Assembly (NCBI GenBank): GCA_003676145.1
Contig: NAUB01000017.1
Span: 124,001 to 188,000 of the forward strand
Reading direction: 5' to 3'
From: a gamma proteobacterium symbiont of Stewartia floridana
GTDB lineage: Bacteria; Pseudomonadota; Gammaproteobacteria; Chromatiales; Chromatiaceae
Length of the DNA stretch: 64,000 nt
In this document: in pieces, positions 45,141 through 55,536 of the stretch
Layout: every line of letters begins with the position of its first letter
How positions within the stretch are numbered: position 1 is the stretch's first letter
Notes under the pieces: generated by a model
Databases searched by the model: none
Seen by the model: the letters and a program-made list of their open reading frames with translations, nothing else
What the model was told of the DNA's origin: nothing
Position numbers and translations under genes: made by a program

Positions 45141-46466
45141 TCAATCACCACGCCCTATGGCGTAGTAGCTGAACCCTGACTCCTTCATACGGAGAGGATC
45201 GTAGATATTGCGGCCGTCAAACACGACCGGCGCCGACAGCACCTGTTTTATGTGCTCGAAGTCCGGACTTCTGAACACCTGCCATTCGGTGACCACGATC
45301 AGTGCGTCCGCACTCTCCAGGGTGCCTTCCTGGTTGTCGCAATAGACCAGATCGTCACGCTCACCGTAGATTCGGCGACACTCCTCCATGGCTTCCGGAT
45401 CGAACACCCGTACGGATGCACCCGCTTCCCACAGCGACTCCATCAGCACCCGACTGGAAGCTTCACGCATATCGTCCGTATTGGGCTTGAAGGAGAGCCC
45501 CCAGAGGGCGAAGGTCTTGCCTTTCACATCACCGGAATAGTGGCGCATGATCTTCTCGAACAGCACCCGTTTCTGACGATAGTTGACCGCCTCGACCGCC
45601 GTCAGCAGCTGTGCATCGTAACCAACCTGTTTGGCGGTACGCTCAAGCGCACTGACATCCTTGGGGAAACAGGAACCACCATAACCGCAGCCAGGATAGA
45701 TGAAGGCGTAACCGATCCGGGTATCCGCTCCGATGCCGTGGCGAACCTGCTCGATATCGGCACCCAGCCGTTCCGCCAGGTTGGAGAGCTCATTCATGAA
45801 ACTGATTTTGGTGGCGAGGATCGCATTGGCAGCGTATTTGGTTAACTCTGCGGAGCGGATGTCCATCGCGATCAGTCGGTCATGGTTCCGATTGAACGGC
45901 AGATAGAGGGCCCGCAGCAGCTCGGTGGTGCGCGGATTGTCGGTACCGATGATGATCCGGTCCGGCTTCATGAAATCGTCCAGCGCAGCGCCCTCTTTGA
46001 GGAACTCCGGATTCGATACCACATCGAACTCAATCTGCTTGCCTTTGGCCTGCATGGTCGACTCGATGCGTTCCCGTACTTTATCCGCGGTACCTACCGG
46101 CACAGTGGATTTGTCCACCACCACCCGGTAGTCATCCATATGCTCGGCAATCGACTCGGCAACGGCGAGTACATACTGAAGATCGGCTGAACCATCCTCA
46201 TCCGGCGGGGTACCGACAGCGATAAACTGAAACAGACCGTGATCCACCGCTTTCGCAACATCGGTGGTAAAACTGAGTCGGCCAGCCTGAGCATTCCGCT
46301 CAACCATGGCTTCAAGACCGGGTTCGTAGATCGGGATCTCTCCCCGATTGAGCATGTCGATCTTGTTACTATCCACATCCATGCAGACAACATCATTGCC
46401 CACCTCAGCCAGGCAGGCACCCGTGACCAAACCCACGTAGCCCGAGCCAAATACGGTTACTTTCAT
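45141..46466 (-). CDS. ugd: UDP-glucose 6-dehydrogenase
   Basis: A 441-residue NAD-dependent enzyme that converts UDP-glucose to UDP-glucuronate for LPS or exopolysaccharide. N-terminal [10 protein letters not shown] binds NAD; the catalytic Cys is in [12 protein letters not shown] near residue 265; [14 protein letters not shown] follows. All standard residues are present. It is isolated from other sugar genes, but algC upstream in the window makes its glucose-1-P precursor. Confidence 0.95.
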   Translation of the reverse strand: MKVTVFGSGYVGLVTGACLAEVGNDVVCMDVDSNKIDMLNRGEIPIYEPGLEAMVERNAQAGRLSFTTDVAKAVDHGLFQFIAVGTPPDEDGSADLQYVLAVAESIAEHMDDYRVVVDKSTVPVGTADKVRERIESTMQAKGKQIEFDVVSNPEFLKEGAALDDFMKPDRIIIGTDNPRTTELLRALYLPFNRNHDRLIAMDIRSAELTKYAANAILATKISFMNELSNLAERLGADIEQVRHGIGADTRIGYAFIYPGCGYGGSCFPKDVSALERTAKQVGYDAQLLTAVEAVNYRQKRVLFEKIMRHYSGDVKGKTFALWGLSFKPNTDDMREASSRVLMESLWEAGASVRVFDPEAMEECRRIYGERDDLVYCDNQEGTLESADALIVVTEWQVFRSPDFEHIKQVLSAPVVFDGRNIYDPLRMKESGFSYYAIGRGD

Positions 46467-46575
46467 CGGTATCCCTTATTCAGTGAAAATTAATTGGCGG
46501 CAATGATACTTGTTTGCGGTTTAGGAAACCACACCAGGCCCTCAATACCCAGCATTGGCAGGATTTTAGGGCCTT

Positions 46576-47238
46576 TTATTCACCATCCAAGGCGCACTTG
46601 ATCCGCTGATTCAGCTCGTCATCGCTGAGCTCTGAGCCATCGATCTCAGCCTGCAGCTTGATCACGGCCCGACCACGCAGCAAAACCGGCCTCATGACCT
46701 CTCCCTCAGCGGCGACACCACTGATACGCAGTGCAATCAACGGCAGTTTTGCTCTGGCAGCCAAACGGGCTGCACCAGGCTTTATCTTTCGCGGCGGATC
46801 GCTGTCGAGGTGGATCTTACCGTGGGGAAAGAGGGCGATCACTTCACCCTCCGCCAGGGCTTTGAAGGCCTGGCGGAAGGCTTTCTCCGGGGAGTTCTCC
46901 CGGTCCACTGGAATGCAACCCACGGCACGAAACAGCCACTGCATTCCGAAACGCTGGTACTGCTCTCTGGCGATCAGGAATCTCAGCGGTCGATCGCACG
47001 AAGCAATCATCAGTAGCGGGTCGAGTCCGGAGATATGGTTGGAGACCAGGATTGCTCCACCCTCCCGGGGCAAGGGTACCGGTACCGATTGAAGCCGATG
47101 ATAGTGATGACAAAACAGCCGGTTCAAGCCATCCAGGCGATTCAACCAGAACGATCCCCAGTCGGCGCCATTGGCTTCCCGGCAACGGCCATTCAACCAG
47201 AACAGAAACAGGGCAACCAGAAGTAGGGTAAGCATCAT
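46576..47238 (-). CDS. PlsC-type lysophospholipid acyltransferase
   Basis: A 220-residue membrane-bound acyltransferase. After an N-terminal hydrophobic helix (2-15) comes the catalytic H-x4-D motif H68-I-S-G-L-D73, then a second conserved block around G-C-I-P-V-D-R-E-N and an F-P-H-G-K block, variant of the F-P-E-G-T motif. The variant third motif means the substrate may differ from lysophosphatidate. It is monocistronic, 94 bp from def. Confidence 0.85.
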   Translation of the reverse strand: MMLTLLLVALFLFWLNGRCREANGADWGSFWLNRLDGLNRLFCHHYHRLQSVPVPLPREGGAILVSNHISGLDPLLMIASCDRPLRFLIAREQYQRFGMQWLFRAVGCIPVDRENSPEKAFRQAFKALAEGEVIALFPHGKIHLDSDPPRKIKPGAARLAARAKLPLIALRISGVAAEGEVMRPVLLRGRAVIKLQAEIDGSELSDDELNQRIKCALDGE

Positions 47239-47332
47239 CTTAAAATTGTGGCGTTATCGCAGCATTCTGTTAACCCGGTGACCAAGCATGTCATGTTGAG
47301 CCGGAGTATGCTGGGTAGAGAGCTCTCCAGCA

Positions 47333-47857
47333 CTATTTCCGCTTCTTGCCACCTTTTTTATAGACCTTGCGCTGAAACAGATCGGTTCTGCGACTCACCA
47401 GCCGATCGATAAACAACATCCCGTCCAGATGATCGACCTCATGTTGCAATGCCCTCGCTTCATACCCCTCCATCTCAAACTCATGGGGTTCACCTTCAGG
47501 GGTCAAGGCGTGCATTTTGATCCGTTCGGCGCGAATCACATTTCCCGTATAATCCGGTACGGAGAGACAGCCTTCCCGTCCCAGCTCGAAGCCATCCCAC
47601 TCGGTGATCTCCGGATTGACCAGCACCAGTCTGCCATGATTGGGTACCGGTTTGCGGGTAGTGGAACAATCGATGATGACAATCCGCTGCAGTCTACCCA
47701 CCTGAGGGGCAGCGATACCAACAGCCGCCGGCCCCGCCTGACGGGTCTCTTCCAGGTCGTCGATGAAGGCCAGCAGCTCATCATCAAAATGCTCAACCTC
47801 TTGTGAGATCTCCTTCAATCTGGGGTCAGGCAATTTCAGAATATCGAGTATCGCCAT
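47333..47857 (-). CDS. def: Peptide deformylase
   Basis: A 174-residue metalloenzyme that removes formyl groups from new proteins. Motif 1 is A-V-G-I-A-A-P-Q (45-52, with Ala in place of the first Gly), motif 2 E-G-C-L-S-V (95-100, metal ligand Cys97), motif 3 Q-H-E-V-D-H (138-143, ligands His139 and His143, catalytic Glu140). A basic tail K-K-G-G-K-K-R-K ends it. Upstream on the same strand lies the gcvR-like gene with a 3-nt gap; the usual partner fmt is not adjacent, so this may be a secondary deformylase. Confidence 0.93.
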   Translation of the reverse strand: MAILDILKLPDPRLKEISQEVEHFDDELLAFIDDLEETRQAGPAAVGIAAPQVGRLQRIVIIDCSTTRKPVPNHGRLVLVNPEITEWDGFELGREGCLSVPDYTGNVIRAERIKMHALTPEGEPHEFEMEGYEARALQHEVDHLDGMLFIDRLVSRRTDLFQRKVYKKGGKKRK

Positions 47858-47860
47858 GAT

Positions 47861-48379
47861 TCAACCAATCAGCGTCTCGATGGCGGAGACATGCACATCG
47901 ATCTCATCTGTCTCAAGCCTTCCGAGCGCCGCCTCCAGGGTTTCGATGGTCTCCTCGGTGTAGCCCTGAATGGTCATGATGTAGACAGGCTCATCCTGAC
48001 TGCCCACCACGTCGGAATCCAGCTCCAGAATGTTGAAGCCGCTCTCAGCCAGCAATCCGGTTACCTGTGCCACGATACCAGCCCGGTCTGCGCCATTCAC
48101 ACGAACCTGAAAATTGGGTACCCGGTGCTGATGCAGCCCACCATGCATCGGATCCAGATGAAATCTCAATCCCAGTTTCTCAGCGACCGGCTCAACGCAG
48201 GCGGACAAAGTCTGTTCACTCTGCCCACCGTCCACCATCATCATGATGGTGAAGTTACCACCCAGTCGAAGCATCGATGCCTCACCCAGGGTACAACCGC
48301 CACGAAACAGGGCATCGGTCACCTGTGCGACAATCCCGGGCTGATCTTCACCGACCAGCGTCAACATCTGCCATTTCAT
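47861..48379 (-). CDS. ACT-domain regulator, GcvR-like
   Basis: A 172-residue protein with two ACT domains (about 5-80 and 90-165), each beginning with a strand such as L-T-L-V-G-E-D-Q-P-G-I-V-A-Q-V-T and V-R-V-N-G-A-D-R-A-G-I-V-A-Q-V-T. This is the layout of GcvR, the glycine cleavage repressor partner that senses glycine, though no gcv gene is near. The start is ATG 48379, because AGAGG lies 5 nt upstream; a TTG five codons earlier is the alternative. It is cotranscribed with def. Confidence 0.82.
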   Translation of the reverse strand: MKWQMLTLVGEDQPGIVAQVTDALFRGGCTLGEASMLRLGGNFTIMMMVDGGQSEQTLSACVEPVAEKLGLRFHLDPMHGGLHQHRVPNFQVRVNGADRAGIVAQVTGLLAESGFNILELDSDVVGSQDEPVYIMTIQGYTEETIETLEAALGRLETDEIDVHVSAIETLIG

Positions 48380-48524
48380 ATCAACCTCTTTCAACCTAAT
48401 TAAAGATCAGTTGGACTGTGCTCAATTCACGCTGAAACGTGACATACCCAGAGTGTGACCAAGGCAAGCGGAGAATAACCAAAACCAGCTGAGCCAGCTC
48501 ATAACTGAGTGGACAGCGGATATT

Positions 48525-49262
48525 TTAAGGCTCAAGCCATATTAACGAGGCCATCCGTCCGGTCACCCCATCACGACGATAAGAGAAGAATCGCTTGCGG
48601 TCGGTCACTGTACAGTAATCTCCCCCACTGATGAACCCCACACCTGAGCGGATCAATCTCTGGCGGGCCAGCTGGTAGATATCTGCCCACCAGTGCCCAG
48701 GCCGCCCGGCTTCAAATGCCAGAGCATCCTCTGTTGCCTGCTTCATGAACAGTTCGCGCACTTCGTCACCCACCTCGAATGACGCTGGGCCGATCGCCGG
48801 CCCCATCCAGGCAAGAATCGATTCCGCCGGCGCACTCATCCCGGCAACAGCCCGTTCTATGATACCCGAAGCGAGTCCACGCCAACCCGCATGCACGGCA
48901 GAGACCTCCCGGCCATCACGATCGGTAAGCAACAGCGGCAGACAGTCTGCGGTGAGTACTGCACAGACCACGCCGCTTCGGCGGGTGTAAACCCCATCCG
49001 CCTGGCATCCCGGGCTGTCACGCTCTCCAAGCGCAATATCACAACCATGGATCTGAGTCAGCCAGAATGGTTCCCCTGGCAGCCCGAGACTGTGTGAGAG
49101 ACGCTTGCGGTTTTCAGCCACGGCATAAGTATCGTCATCCACATGTTCAGCCAGATTCAGACTCTCATAGACACCCTGGCTGACTCCTCCGAGGCGAGTT
49201 GTGGTCCCAGCCCGGACCTGCGTCGGGGCCGGCCAGTCCGGTTCGATCAGCTCAATCGTCAT
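48525..49262 (-). CDS. pgeF: Purine nucleoside phosphorylase/laccase-domain protein (YfiH)
   Basis: A 245-residue protein of the YfiH/DUF152 family, reported to be a multicopper-like oxidase or a purine nucleoside phosphorylase and in E. coli a peptidoglycan-editing enzyme. Conserved His and Cys appear in the segments G-V-C-A-V-L-T-A-D-C-L-P-L-L-L and S-A-V-H-A-G-W-R-G-L, with G-P-A-I-G-P-A-S-F-E-V-G after them. The gene overlaps rluD by 11 bp on the same strand, a conserved pair. Confidence 0.93.
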   Translation of the reverse strand: MTIELIEPDWPAPTQVRAGTTTRLGGVSQGVYESLNLAEHVDDDTYAVAENRKRLSHSLGLPGEPFWLTQIHGCDIALGERDSPGCQADGVYTRRSGVVCAVLTADCLPLLLTDRDGREVSAVHAGWRGLASGIIERAVAGMSAPAESILAWMGPAIGPASFEVGDEVRELFMKQATEDALAFEAGRPGHWWADIYQLARQRLIRSGVGFISGGDYCTVTDRKRFFSYRRDGVTGRMASLIWLEP

Positions 49263-50217
49263 TCGCCAAGAGCCTCAGCAGCTGTTGCATGTCGGAGGGT
49301 GGCGGAGCTTCCCAGCTCATCAGCTCACCGCTGTCAGGGTGGGTCAGCTCCAAACGGGTGGCATGCAGTGCCTGGCGTTTGAACTGCTGCAGAATCCCAA
49401 CCGCTTCATCTGACAGGCCTGGGGGGATCTTCTGCCGTCCACCATAGAGTGGATCACCCAGCAGGGGATGGTGGATATGGCTCATATGCACCCGGATCTG
49501 ATGGGTCCTTCCGGTCTCCAGATTGACCTGCAGATAGGTGTGTGCTGCAAACCGCTGCAATACCCGATAGTGGGTGATCGCCTGCTTGCCACTCTCGACA
49601 ACCGCCATTCGCAGCCGGTTCACCGGATGGCGACCGATTGGTTTGTCGATGGTGCCACCAGCGACCATGCTTCCCTGAACAATCGCCCGGTATTCACGCT
49701 TGACGCTTCTTGCCTGCAGCTGTTGCACCAGGGCATGTTGGGCCTGCAGTGTCTTGGCAACCACCAACAGACCACTGGTATCCTTATCCAGACGATGCAC
49801 GATTCCCGCCCGCGGCACGGCTGTCAGCGGTGGGTGGTGGTGAAGCAAGCCATTCAACAGAGTACCGCCTGGATTACCGGCTGCCGGATGCATCACCAAC
49901 CCAGCGGGTTTGTTGACCACCAGCAGAGCGTCGTCTTCGTACAGCAGATCGAGATCCATCGCTTCAGGCTTGTCAGAGACCTCTTCCGAGAGCAGCGCCC
50001 GCAACACTACGCTCTCTCCTCCCTTTACTTTGTCTTTCGCCCGACAACTCGCCCCATCCACTTCCACCAAACCCTGTTTGATCCAGCTCTGCAGGCGACT
50101 GCGGGAGTATTCCGGACAGAGCTCTGCCAGCAACTGATCAATGCGCGTACCGGCCCGTTCAGGAGGAATCTGAAAGGTTTGTGTGGGAACTTCTGAGAGG
50201 GATTCAGGATCGGACAT
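49252..50217 (-). CDS. rluD: 23S rRNA pseudouridine synthase RluD
   Basis: A 321-residue enzyme that forms pseudouridines in helix 69 of 23S rRNA. An N-terminal S4-like domain (about 15-75) precedes the catalytic domain with the active Asp in H-R-L-D144-K-D-T-S-G-L. Start at 50217 gives M-S-D-P-E and the expected length; a 45-residue extension to 50352 would run into the bamD promoter region. It is divergent from bamD with 167 bp between, the conserved rluD/bamD arrangement, and overlaps pgeF. Confidence 0.95.
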   Translation of the reverse strand: MSDPESLSEVPTQTFQIPPERAGTRIDQLLAELCPEYSRSRLQSWIKQGLVEVDGASCRAKDKVKGGESVVLRALLSEEVSDKPEAMDLDLLYEDDALLVVNKPAGLVMHPAAGNPGGTLLNGLLHHHPPLTAVPRAGIVHRLDKDTSGLLVVAKTLQAQHALVQQLQARSVKREYRAIVQGSMVAGGTIDKPIGRHPVNRLRMAVVESGKQAITHYRVLQRFAAHTYLQVNLETGRTHQIRVHMSHIHHPLLGDPLYGGRQKIPPGLSDEAVGILQQFKRQALHATRLELTHPDSGELMSWEAPPPSDMQQLLRLLANDD

Positions 50218-50384
50218 TGGAAGATAATCCTGAGTAGCCTTTTCGCAGACCGCCACGATCCGCTCCACTGGAAACCAACGCCTGCAAAGCGGCAAAAGCT
50301 GCGGAACAAGCGAGCAAGTTACCCCGTAATTGCGGCTTTCCGTTATACTCACGCGTCAAATCATGTTTCATCCAGAGATTGGCC

Positions 50385-51155
50385 ATGACCATAAAAACTT
50401 TTTCAACCATTCTGCTCATCATGCTGCTGACAGGATGTGCCCTGCCGGAGCAGGCCGATCCCACGAAAAACTGGAGCGCCAGTAAATTCTACTCTGAAGC
50501 AAAAACCTACATGCTGGATGGTGAGTACGATCTGGCCATCAAATACTACAACGGACTGCAGGCACGCTACCCGTTTGGACGCTACGCCATCCAGTCCCAG
50601 CTCGACATCATCTACGCCCACTACAAAAATGGCGAGGCCGACTCCGCCATTGCTGCTTCCGACCGTTTTATCAAACTCAATCCGCAAAGCCAGTATGTGG
50701 ATTACGCCTATTATATGAAGGGACTGGCCAACTATAACCGCAATCAGAGTTTTCTCAGCAGTATCCTGCCGACGGATTCGTCAGAGCGGGATGCGGGCGC
50801 TGCGCTGGACTCATTCAACGACTTCGCCGAGCTGATTCGTCGATACCCGGATAGCAAGTACTCTGCAGATGCACATCAGCGTATGCTCTATCTGAGAAAC
50901 AACCTCTCCAAATACCAGATTCACATTGCAAAATACTATATGAAACGGGGCGCCTATCTGGCAGCGGCGAACCGCGCTAACCGGGTGGTCACCCAGTTCC
51001 AGCGCACAGACTCGGTTCAGGAAGCGCTGGAAATAATGATCGATGCCTACTCCCGTCTCGGCCTGACTGAGTTGGCCAAAGATGCTCAGCGTGTGCTGGC
51101 CCTCAACCTGGAAAACGGCCGTCTTAGCCAACCTGGCGCAGAAGAGGTGGAGTGA
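50385..51155 (+). CDS. bamD: Outer membrane protein assembly factor BamD
   Basis: A 256-residue lipoprotein. The signal sequence ends in L-L-T-G-C, with Cys18 as the lipidation site. Five TPR-like repeats follow (from Y-S-E-A-K-T-Y-M-L-D-G-E-Y-D-L-A onward). BamD scaffolds the BAM complex that inserts beta-barrel proteins. The start is ATG 50385; two upstream codons are in frame but lack support. Divergent from rluD and convergent with glnB, with a terminator between. Confidence 0.95.
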   Translation: MTIKTFSTILLIMLLTGCALPEQADPTKNWSASKFYSEAKTYMLDGEYDLAIKYYNGLQARYPFGRYAIQSQLDIIYAHYKNGEADSAIAASDRFIKLNPQSQYVDYAYYMKGLANYNRNQSFLSSILPTDSSERDAGAALDSFNDFAELIRRYPDSKYSADAHQRMLYLRNNLSKYQIHIAKYYMKRGAYLAAANRANRVVTQFQRTDSVQEALEIMIDAYSRLGLTELAKDAQRVLALNLENGRLSQPGAEEVE

Positions 51156-51184
51156 TCCACAACCACCCTGCTATCCCGGACAAC

Positions 51185-51216
51185 AAAAAACCGGCAGATT
51201 GAGTCAATCCGCCGGT
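51185..51216 (-). terminator. Terminator of glnB (also faces bamD)
   Basis: Stem ACCGGCGGATTG pairs with CAATCTGCCGGT on the minus strand, followed by six T. On the plus strand the same hairpin lies about 30 nt after the bamD stop and may help end that transcript too. Confidence 0.9.
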
Positions 51217-51258
51217 CTCCGTGAATAGATCAGACAAACCGTCTGTTACTGAAGCGCG

Positions 51259-51630
<372 letters not shown>

Positions 51631-51851
51631 TCAGGTAATTATGGATTGTAACGCCGAGCCAACCAGCGAGTCTACGACCCCCAGGAAATTGCTGCAACAA
51701 AACTCAAATTTTGATGGATTCAGGCCGGCAACGCCAAAGCACCTCGCCAATGCCCAATACGCCCACCAACAAAACCGAGCAGGGAATCATTATAGACATA
51801 AGGGTTTAAAGGTTAAACCGAACCCCCCATCCAACTGATTTTATTAGCAAT

Positions 51852-53471
51852 TCATGATCCTCTGGACTTACGCCAGGTGAGCGGATAGCGTCGATCCCGC
51901 CCATAGGCACGCCGGGTTATCTTGACGCCAGGCGGGGCCTGGCGACGTTTATACTCGTTTCGATCCACCAGACCGATGACCCGCTCCACCGTCGAACGGT
52001 CAAAACCTGCGGAAATAATCTTTTCCGGATCCTGGTCCTGTTCCACATATCGCTCGAGGATTTGATCGAGCACCGGATAATCGGGGAGTGAGTCGCTATC
52101 CTTTTGATCCGGGGCCAACTCCGCAGACGGCGGCCGATCCAATACCCGTTGGGGTATTACCGGAGAGAGCTCGTTGCGATAGCGACAGAGTTGGTAGACC
52201 AGGGTCTTCGGAACATCTTTTATCGGCGCAAAACCACCCGCCATGTCGCCATAGAGCGTGGCATAGCCTACCGACATTTCACTCTTGTTACCGGTAGTCA
52301 ACAATATCCGTCCCTTTTTGTTGCTGATCGCCATCAGGATGATGCCCCGGCATCGAGCCTGGATGTTCTCTTCAGTCACATCAACCGGTTTGCCGGCAAA
52401 CTCGTCACTGAGCATTCCGAGAAAGGCTTTGAACGCCGGCTCGATCGGGATGGTCCGATACTCGACTCCCAGCGCCTGCGCCTCAGCCTCTGCATCCTGA
52501 TTGCTCATATCTGCCGTGTAACGGGAGGGCATCAGCACCACTTCCACCTGATCGGGCCCCAGCGCGTCTGCGGCTATCGCCAGGGTCAAAGCGGAGTCGA
52601 CCCCACCTGAGAGACCGATGATGGCGCCATTGAAACCGTTTTTCTGGACATAGTCCCGCACCCCGAGCACCAGGGCCTGATAGACCCTCTGTGCTTCACT
52701 CATCAGCGGTTCCACATGCTGAGCTATCAGCGAAACAGAATCCGCAGCACACTCCAGCTCCACAATGGGAGAGGACTCTTCAAAGAACGGCGCTCTATGC
52801 AGCAGGTTTCCTGTCGCGTCCACGGCAAAGGAGCCCCCATCGAAGACCAGCTCATCCTGACCACCCACCAGATTGGTGTAGATAATGGGAATACCATTAT
52901 CCAAGGCACGTCGTTGAACCAGATCCTCCCGTTCCGGCGCCTTGCCGATATGGAAGGGGGATGCATTCAGATTCAACAGTACCTGAGCCCCAGCCGCCCG
53001 GCTCATGGCGGCGGGTTCCGCTTCCCAGATATCCTCGCAGACGGTCAATCCCAGTTGCACCCCTTTTAGATTGAAGGTCACCGCCTCGTGCCCAGGCGCG
53101 AAATATCGTTTTTCATCAAACACACTGTAGTTGGGCAGCTTCTGCTTCTCATACTCTGCGATCAGCTGCCCCCCAGTGACCACACCTGCCACATTGAACA
53201 ATTTGTCATCCCGGTACCTGGGGTAGCCGATCACCAGACAGACATGACTGACTTCCGAACAGATCAACTCAATGGCACGCTCAACCCGTTGAATGAAATG
53301 GGGACGTAACAGCAGATCTTCCGGCGGATAACCGGTAATCGCCAGCTCAGGAAAGACAATTGCATCCACAGCGTGTTGATCATTGAGCGCCAGGTCGATA
53401 ATTTTCCTGGCATTACCCTCGATATCTCCAACCAGAAAATTGAGTTGGGCAATCTGAATTTTGAGCTTCAA
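51852..53471 (-). CDS. nadE: Glutamine-dependent NAD+ synthetase
   Basis: A 539-residue two-domain enzyme. The N-terminal nitrilase-type glutaminase has the triad Glu42 (F-P-E-L), Lys111 (K-L-P-N-Y) and Cys145 (T-V-C-E-D-I-W-E); the C-terminal NAD synthase domain has the ATP loop G-L-S-G-G-V-D-S-A-L near 290. It makes NAD from deamido-NAD. The frame runs upstream to an ATG at 53609, but I choose TTG 53471: it has AGGAG 7 nt upstream and gives the usual N-terminus K-I-Q-I-A-Q-L-N and normal length. Confidence 0.93.
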   Translation of the reverse strand: MKLKIQIAQLNFLVGDIEGNARKIIDLALNDQHAVDAIVFPELAITGYPPEDLLLRPHFIQRVERAIELICSEVSHVCLVIGYPRYRDDKLFNVAGVVTGGQLIAEYEKQKLPNYSVFDEKRYFAPGHEAVTFNLKGVQLGLTVCEDIWEAEPAAMSRAAGAQVLLNLNASPFHIGKAPEREDLVQRRALDNGIPIIYTNLVGGQDELVFDGGSFAVDATGNLLHRAPFFEESSPIVELECAADSVSLIAQHVEPLMSEAQRVYQALVLGVRDYVQKNGFNGAIIGLSGGVDSALTLAIAADALGPDQVEVVLMPSRYTADMSNQDAEAEAQALGVEYRTIPIEPAFKAFLGMLSDEFAGKPVDVTEENIQARCRGIILMAISNKKGRILLTTGNKSEMSVGYATLYGDMAGGFAPIKDVPKTLVYQLCRYRNELSPVIPQRVLDRPPSAELAPDQKDSDSLPDYPVLDQILERYVEQDQDPEKIISAGFDRSTVERVIGLVDRNEYKRRQAPPGVKITRRAYGRDRRYPLTWRKSRGS

Positions 53472-53651
53472 ACGGGAACTCCTGACAGCTTGATGATTAA
53501 CCAGAGTTGTGGATGGTATTGACCGACGTGTAAAAGGCTGCATTCCAGACCATTGAGAGAGCGGTTGCAAGTTTTTGACTTCGGCATCTGAACATCGATC
53601 CAGCCACAATCCTGATTGACTCAGTCTCAGACATCATAAACAATTGATTGT

Positions 53652-53900
53652 ATGGGACTAAAAACGATACTTTTTGGCTTGGCAATCTGGGGAATCTACC
53701 TCATCATACGCCACCTTGTCCGGCAGCGTTCCATCGATCAAACCGCATCCAGAGAGGTCAAATCGGTGGAAAGCGTGGAATGTGCCCATTGTGGGCTGCA
53801 TCTGCCAAAAACTGAAGCCGTGGCAAAGAACGGGGTTCACTACTGCAGCAAAGAGCACCTGATCGCTGCTGAGTCAGGCAAACCAACAGATCATGAATAG
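53652..53900 (+). CDS. PP0621-family small membrane protein with Cys cluster
   Basis: An 82-residue protein with one N-terminal membrane helix (about 3-22) and a cytoplasmic part with a zinc-ribbon-like Cys pattern: C-A-H-C-G-L-H-L-P followed by H-Y-C-S-K-E-H. I recognise the PP0621 family, common beside pilS in pseudomonads and relatives, without known function. Its last 8 bp overlap the pilS start, so it is cotranscribed with the PilS/PilR two-component system and may affect it. Confidence 0.78.
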   Translation: MGLKTILFGLAIWGIYLIIRHLVRQRSIDQTASREVKSVESVECAHCGLHLPKTEAVAKNGVHYCSKEHLIAAESGKPTDHE

Positions 53901-55536
53901 CTGGCTGGAGAAGCTTGAGCAGACCATTGTCTCAGAACCCCCCGGCAAGGAGATGGGAGTGTCCTCCCATTGGCGGTCACTGCGGATTTTCCTGCTCTAC
54001 AGAATCACCCTCTCTCTGACCCTGCTTTTTTTCTTCTACGCAGACAGCGGTCCGGCATTCATCGGCGCGACAGACCCCCGAATCTTTTCCATCACTGTCC
54101 TGACCTACAGCACACTGACCATTCTCTCGTCACTGCTGTTCATCTGGCGCTCTCCAGGGCCGGAACATCAGACCTACCTGGCCCTGTTCATCGACATTCT
54201 GGCAATCACCCTGCTGATGCATGCCAGCGGCGGCATCCAGACAGGCCTGGGCATGCTGATCGCGGTCTCCATCTCAGCAGGGGCTCTGATCATGGGGGGA
54301 CGGGCTTCGCTGCTGTTTGCCGCACTGGCTGCACTGGCCGTGATCACCGACCAGGTACACGCCAGTTTGAGCAACCGCGCATCACCCCAGTTTATCCAGG
54401 CCGGATTCCTTGGAGCCGTCTATTTCACCACAGCTCTGTTGACCTGGGTGTTGAGCAGCCGGGCACGTGCCAGTGAACGTCTGGCCGAGAAACGGGCCAG
54501 CGAACTGGATCACATGGCGAAGATCAATGCCTATGTCATAAAACATATGCAGACCGGGGTCCTCGTGATCGATGCTTCAGGCAAAATCCTGATGATCAAC
54601 GACCCTGCCTGGCACCTGCTGGGCATGCCCTCAGCCACCACCGGCAGCCATCTGGCCAAAGCCTCTCCGGAGTTGGCTCACATCGTGCGCAAACGGCAAA
54701 ACCCCAAACGCAAACAGAAACTCACCTTCCGCAGCCAGAGCCAGGGACCTGAACTCAAGGCTCAATTCAATGCACTCAGCGGCGAAGAGGCGGGAGACAT
54801 GCTGATCTTTCTCGAAGACACCTCACAAGTGACCCGAGAGGCACAGCAGATGAAGCTGGCCTCGTTGGGCCGACTCACAGCCAGCATCGCCCATGAGATA
54901 CGCAACCCCCTGGGGGCGATCAGTCACGCCAGCCAACTGTTTCGTGAATCCCCCAGTCTCAATGTCGCCGACAAAAGACTGACGGAGATCATCACCACCA
55001 ATGCCGCCCGGGTGAATCAGGTTATTGAAAATGTCTTGCAACTCTCTCGCAGGGAACCCGGCCAACAGGTCACCATCCAGCTCGAGCCCTGGCTTAAAAA
55101 ACTCACCGCCGATCTGATCAGACACCAGGGTTTCAAAGAGGAGAGCATACGTCTGCAGATCGAGCCGGTAACCACCGAAGTCTATGCAGATCCGGAGCAA
55201 CTGCGCCAGTTATTGAGTAATCTTTGCAATAATGCGCGGGAACATTGTGACAAGAAGAACCTGCAATTGAGGATCGTAGGTGGTGTGACCAAAGAATACC
55301 AACATCCTATACTTGATGTGTTGGACAATGGACCCGGTATCGCCCCGAAAGTAGCCAAGCAGATCTTCGAACCCTTTTTCACGACACGGAATAATGGAAC
55401 GGGACTGGGCCTCTACATCGCCAAGGAGCTAAGCGAAACCAATCGGATACGACTGGAGTATATCCCGGGCCCAACCGGCGGAAGCTGCTTTCGCCTACAC
55501 TTTGAAAACTGGCAGCCAGAGACTCAACAAGCATGA
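53893..55536 (+). CDS. pilS: Sensor histidine kinase PilS
   Basis: A 547-residue membrane kinase. Six hydrophobic helices (about 30-195) sense signals within the membrane, in P. aeruginosa the level of pilin itself; a PAS-like linker (215-310) follows. The phospho-acceptor is His334 in S-I-A-H-E-I-R-N-P-L-G, and the ATPase domain has N-L-C-N-N-A-R-E-H and G-T-G-L-G-L-Y-I-A-K-E-L. The acceptor box and order of domains match PilS. It overlaps the preceding gene by 8 bp and pilR by 4 bp. Confidence 0.95.
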   Translation: MNSWLEKLEQTIVSEPPGKEMGVSSHWRSLRIFLLYRITLSLTLLFFFYADSGPAFIGATDPRIFSITVLTYSTLTILSSLLFIWRSPGPEHQTYLALFIDILAITLLMHASGGIQTGLGMLIAVSISAGALIMGGRASLLFAALAALAVITDQVHASLSNRASPQFIQAGFLGAVYFTTALLTWVLSSRARASERLAEKRASELDHMAKINAYVIKHMQTGVLVIDASGKILMINDPAWHLLGMPSATTGSHLAKASPELAHIVRKRQNPKRKQKLTFRSQSQGPELKAQFNALSGEEAGDMLIFLEDTSQVTREAQQMKLASLGRLTASIAHEIRNPLGAISHASQLFRESPSLNVADKRLTEIITTNAARVNQVIENVLQLSRREPGQQVTIQLEPWLKKLTADLIRHQGFKEESIRLQIEPVTTEVYADPEQLRQLLSNLCNNAREHCDKKNLQLRIVGGVTKEYQHPILDVLDNGPGIAPKVAKQIFEPFFTTRNNGTGLGLYIAKELSETNRIRLEYIPGPTGGSCFRLHFENWQPETQQA

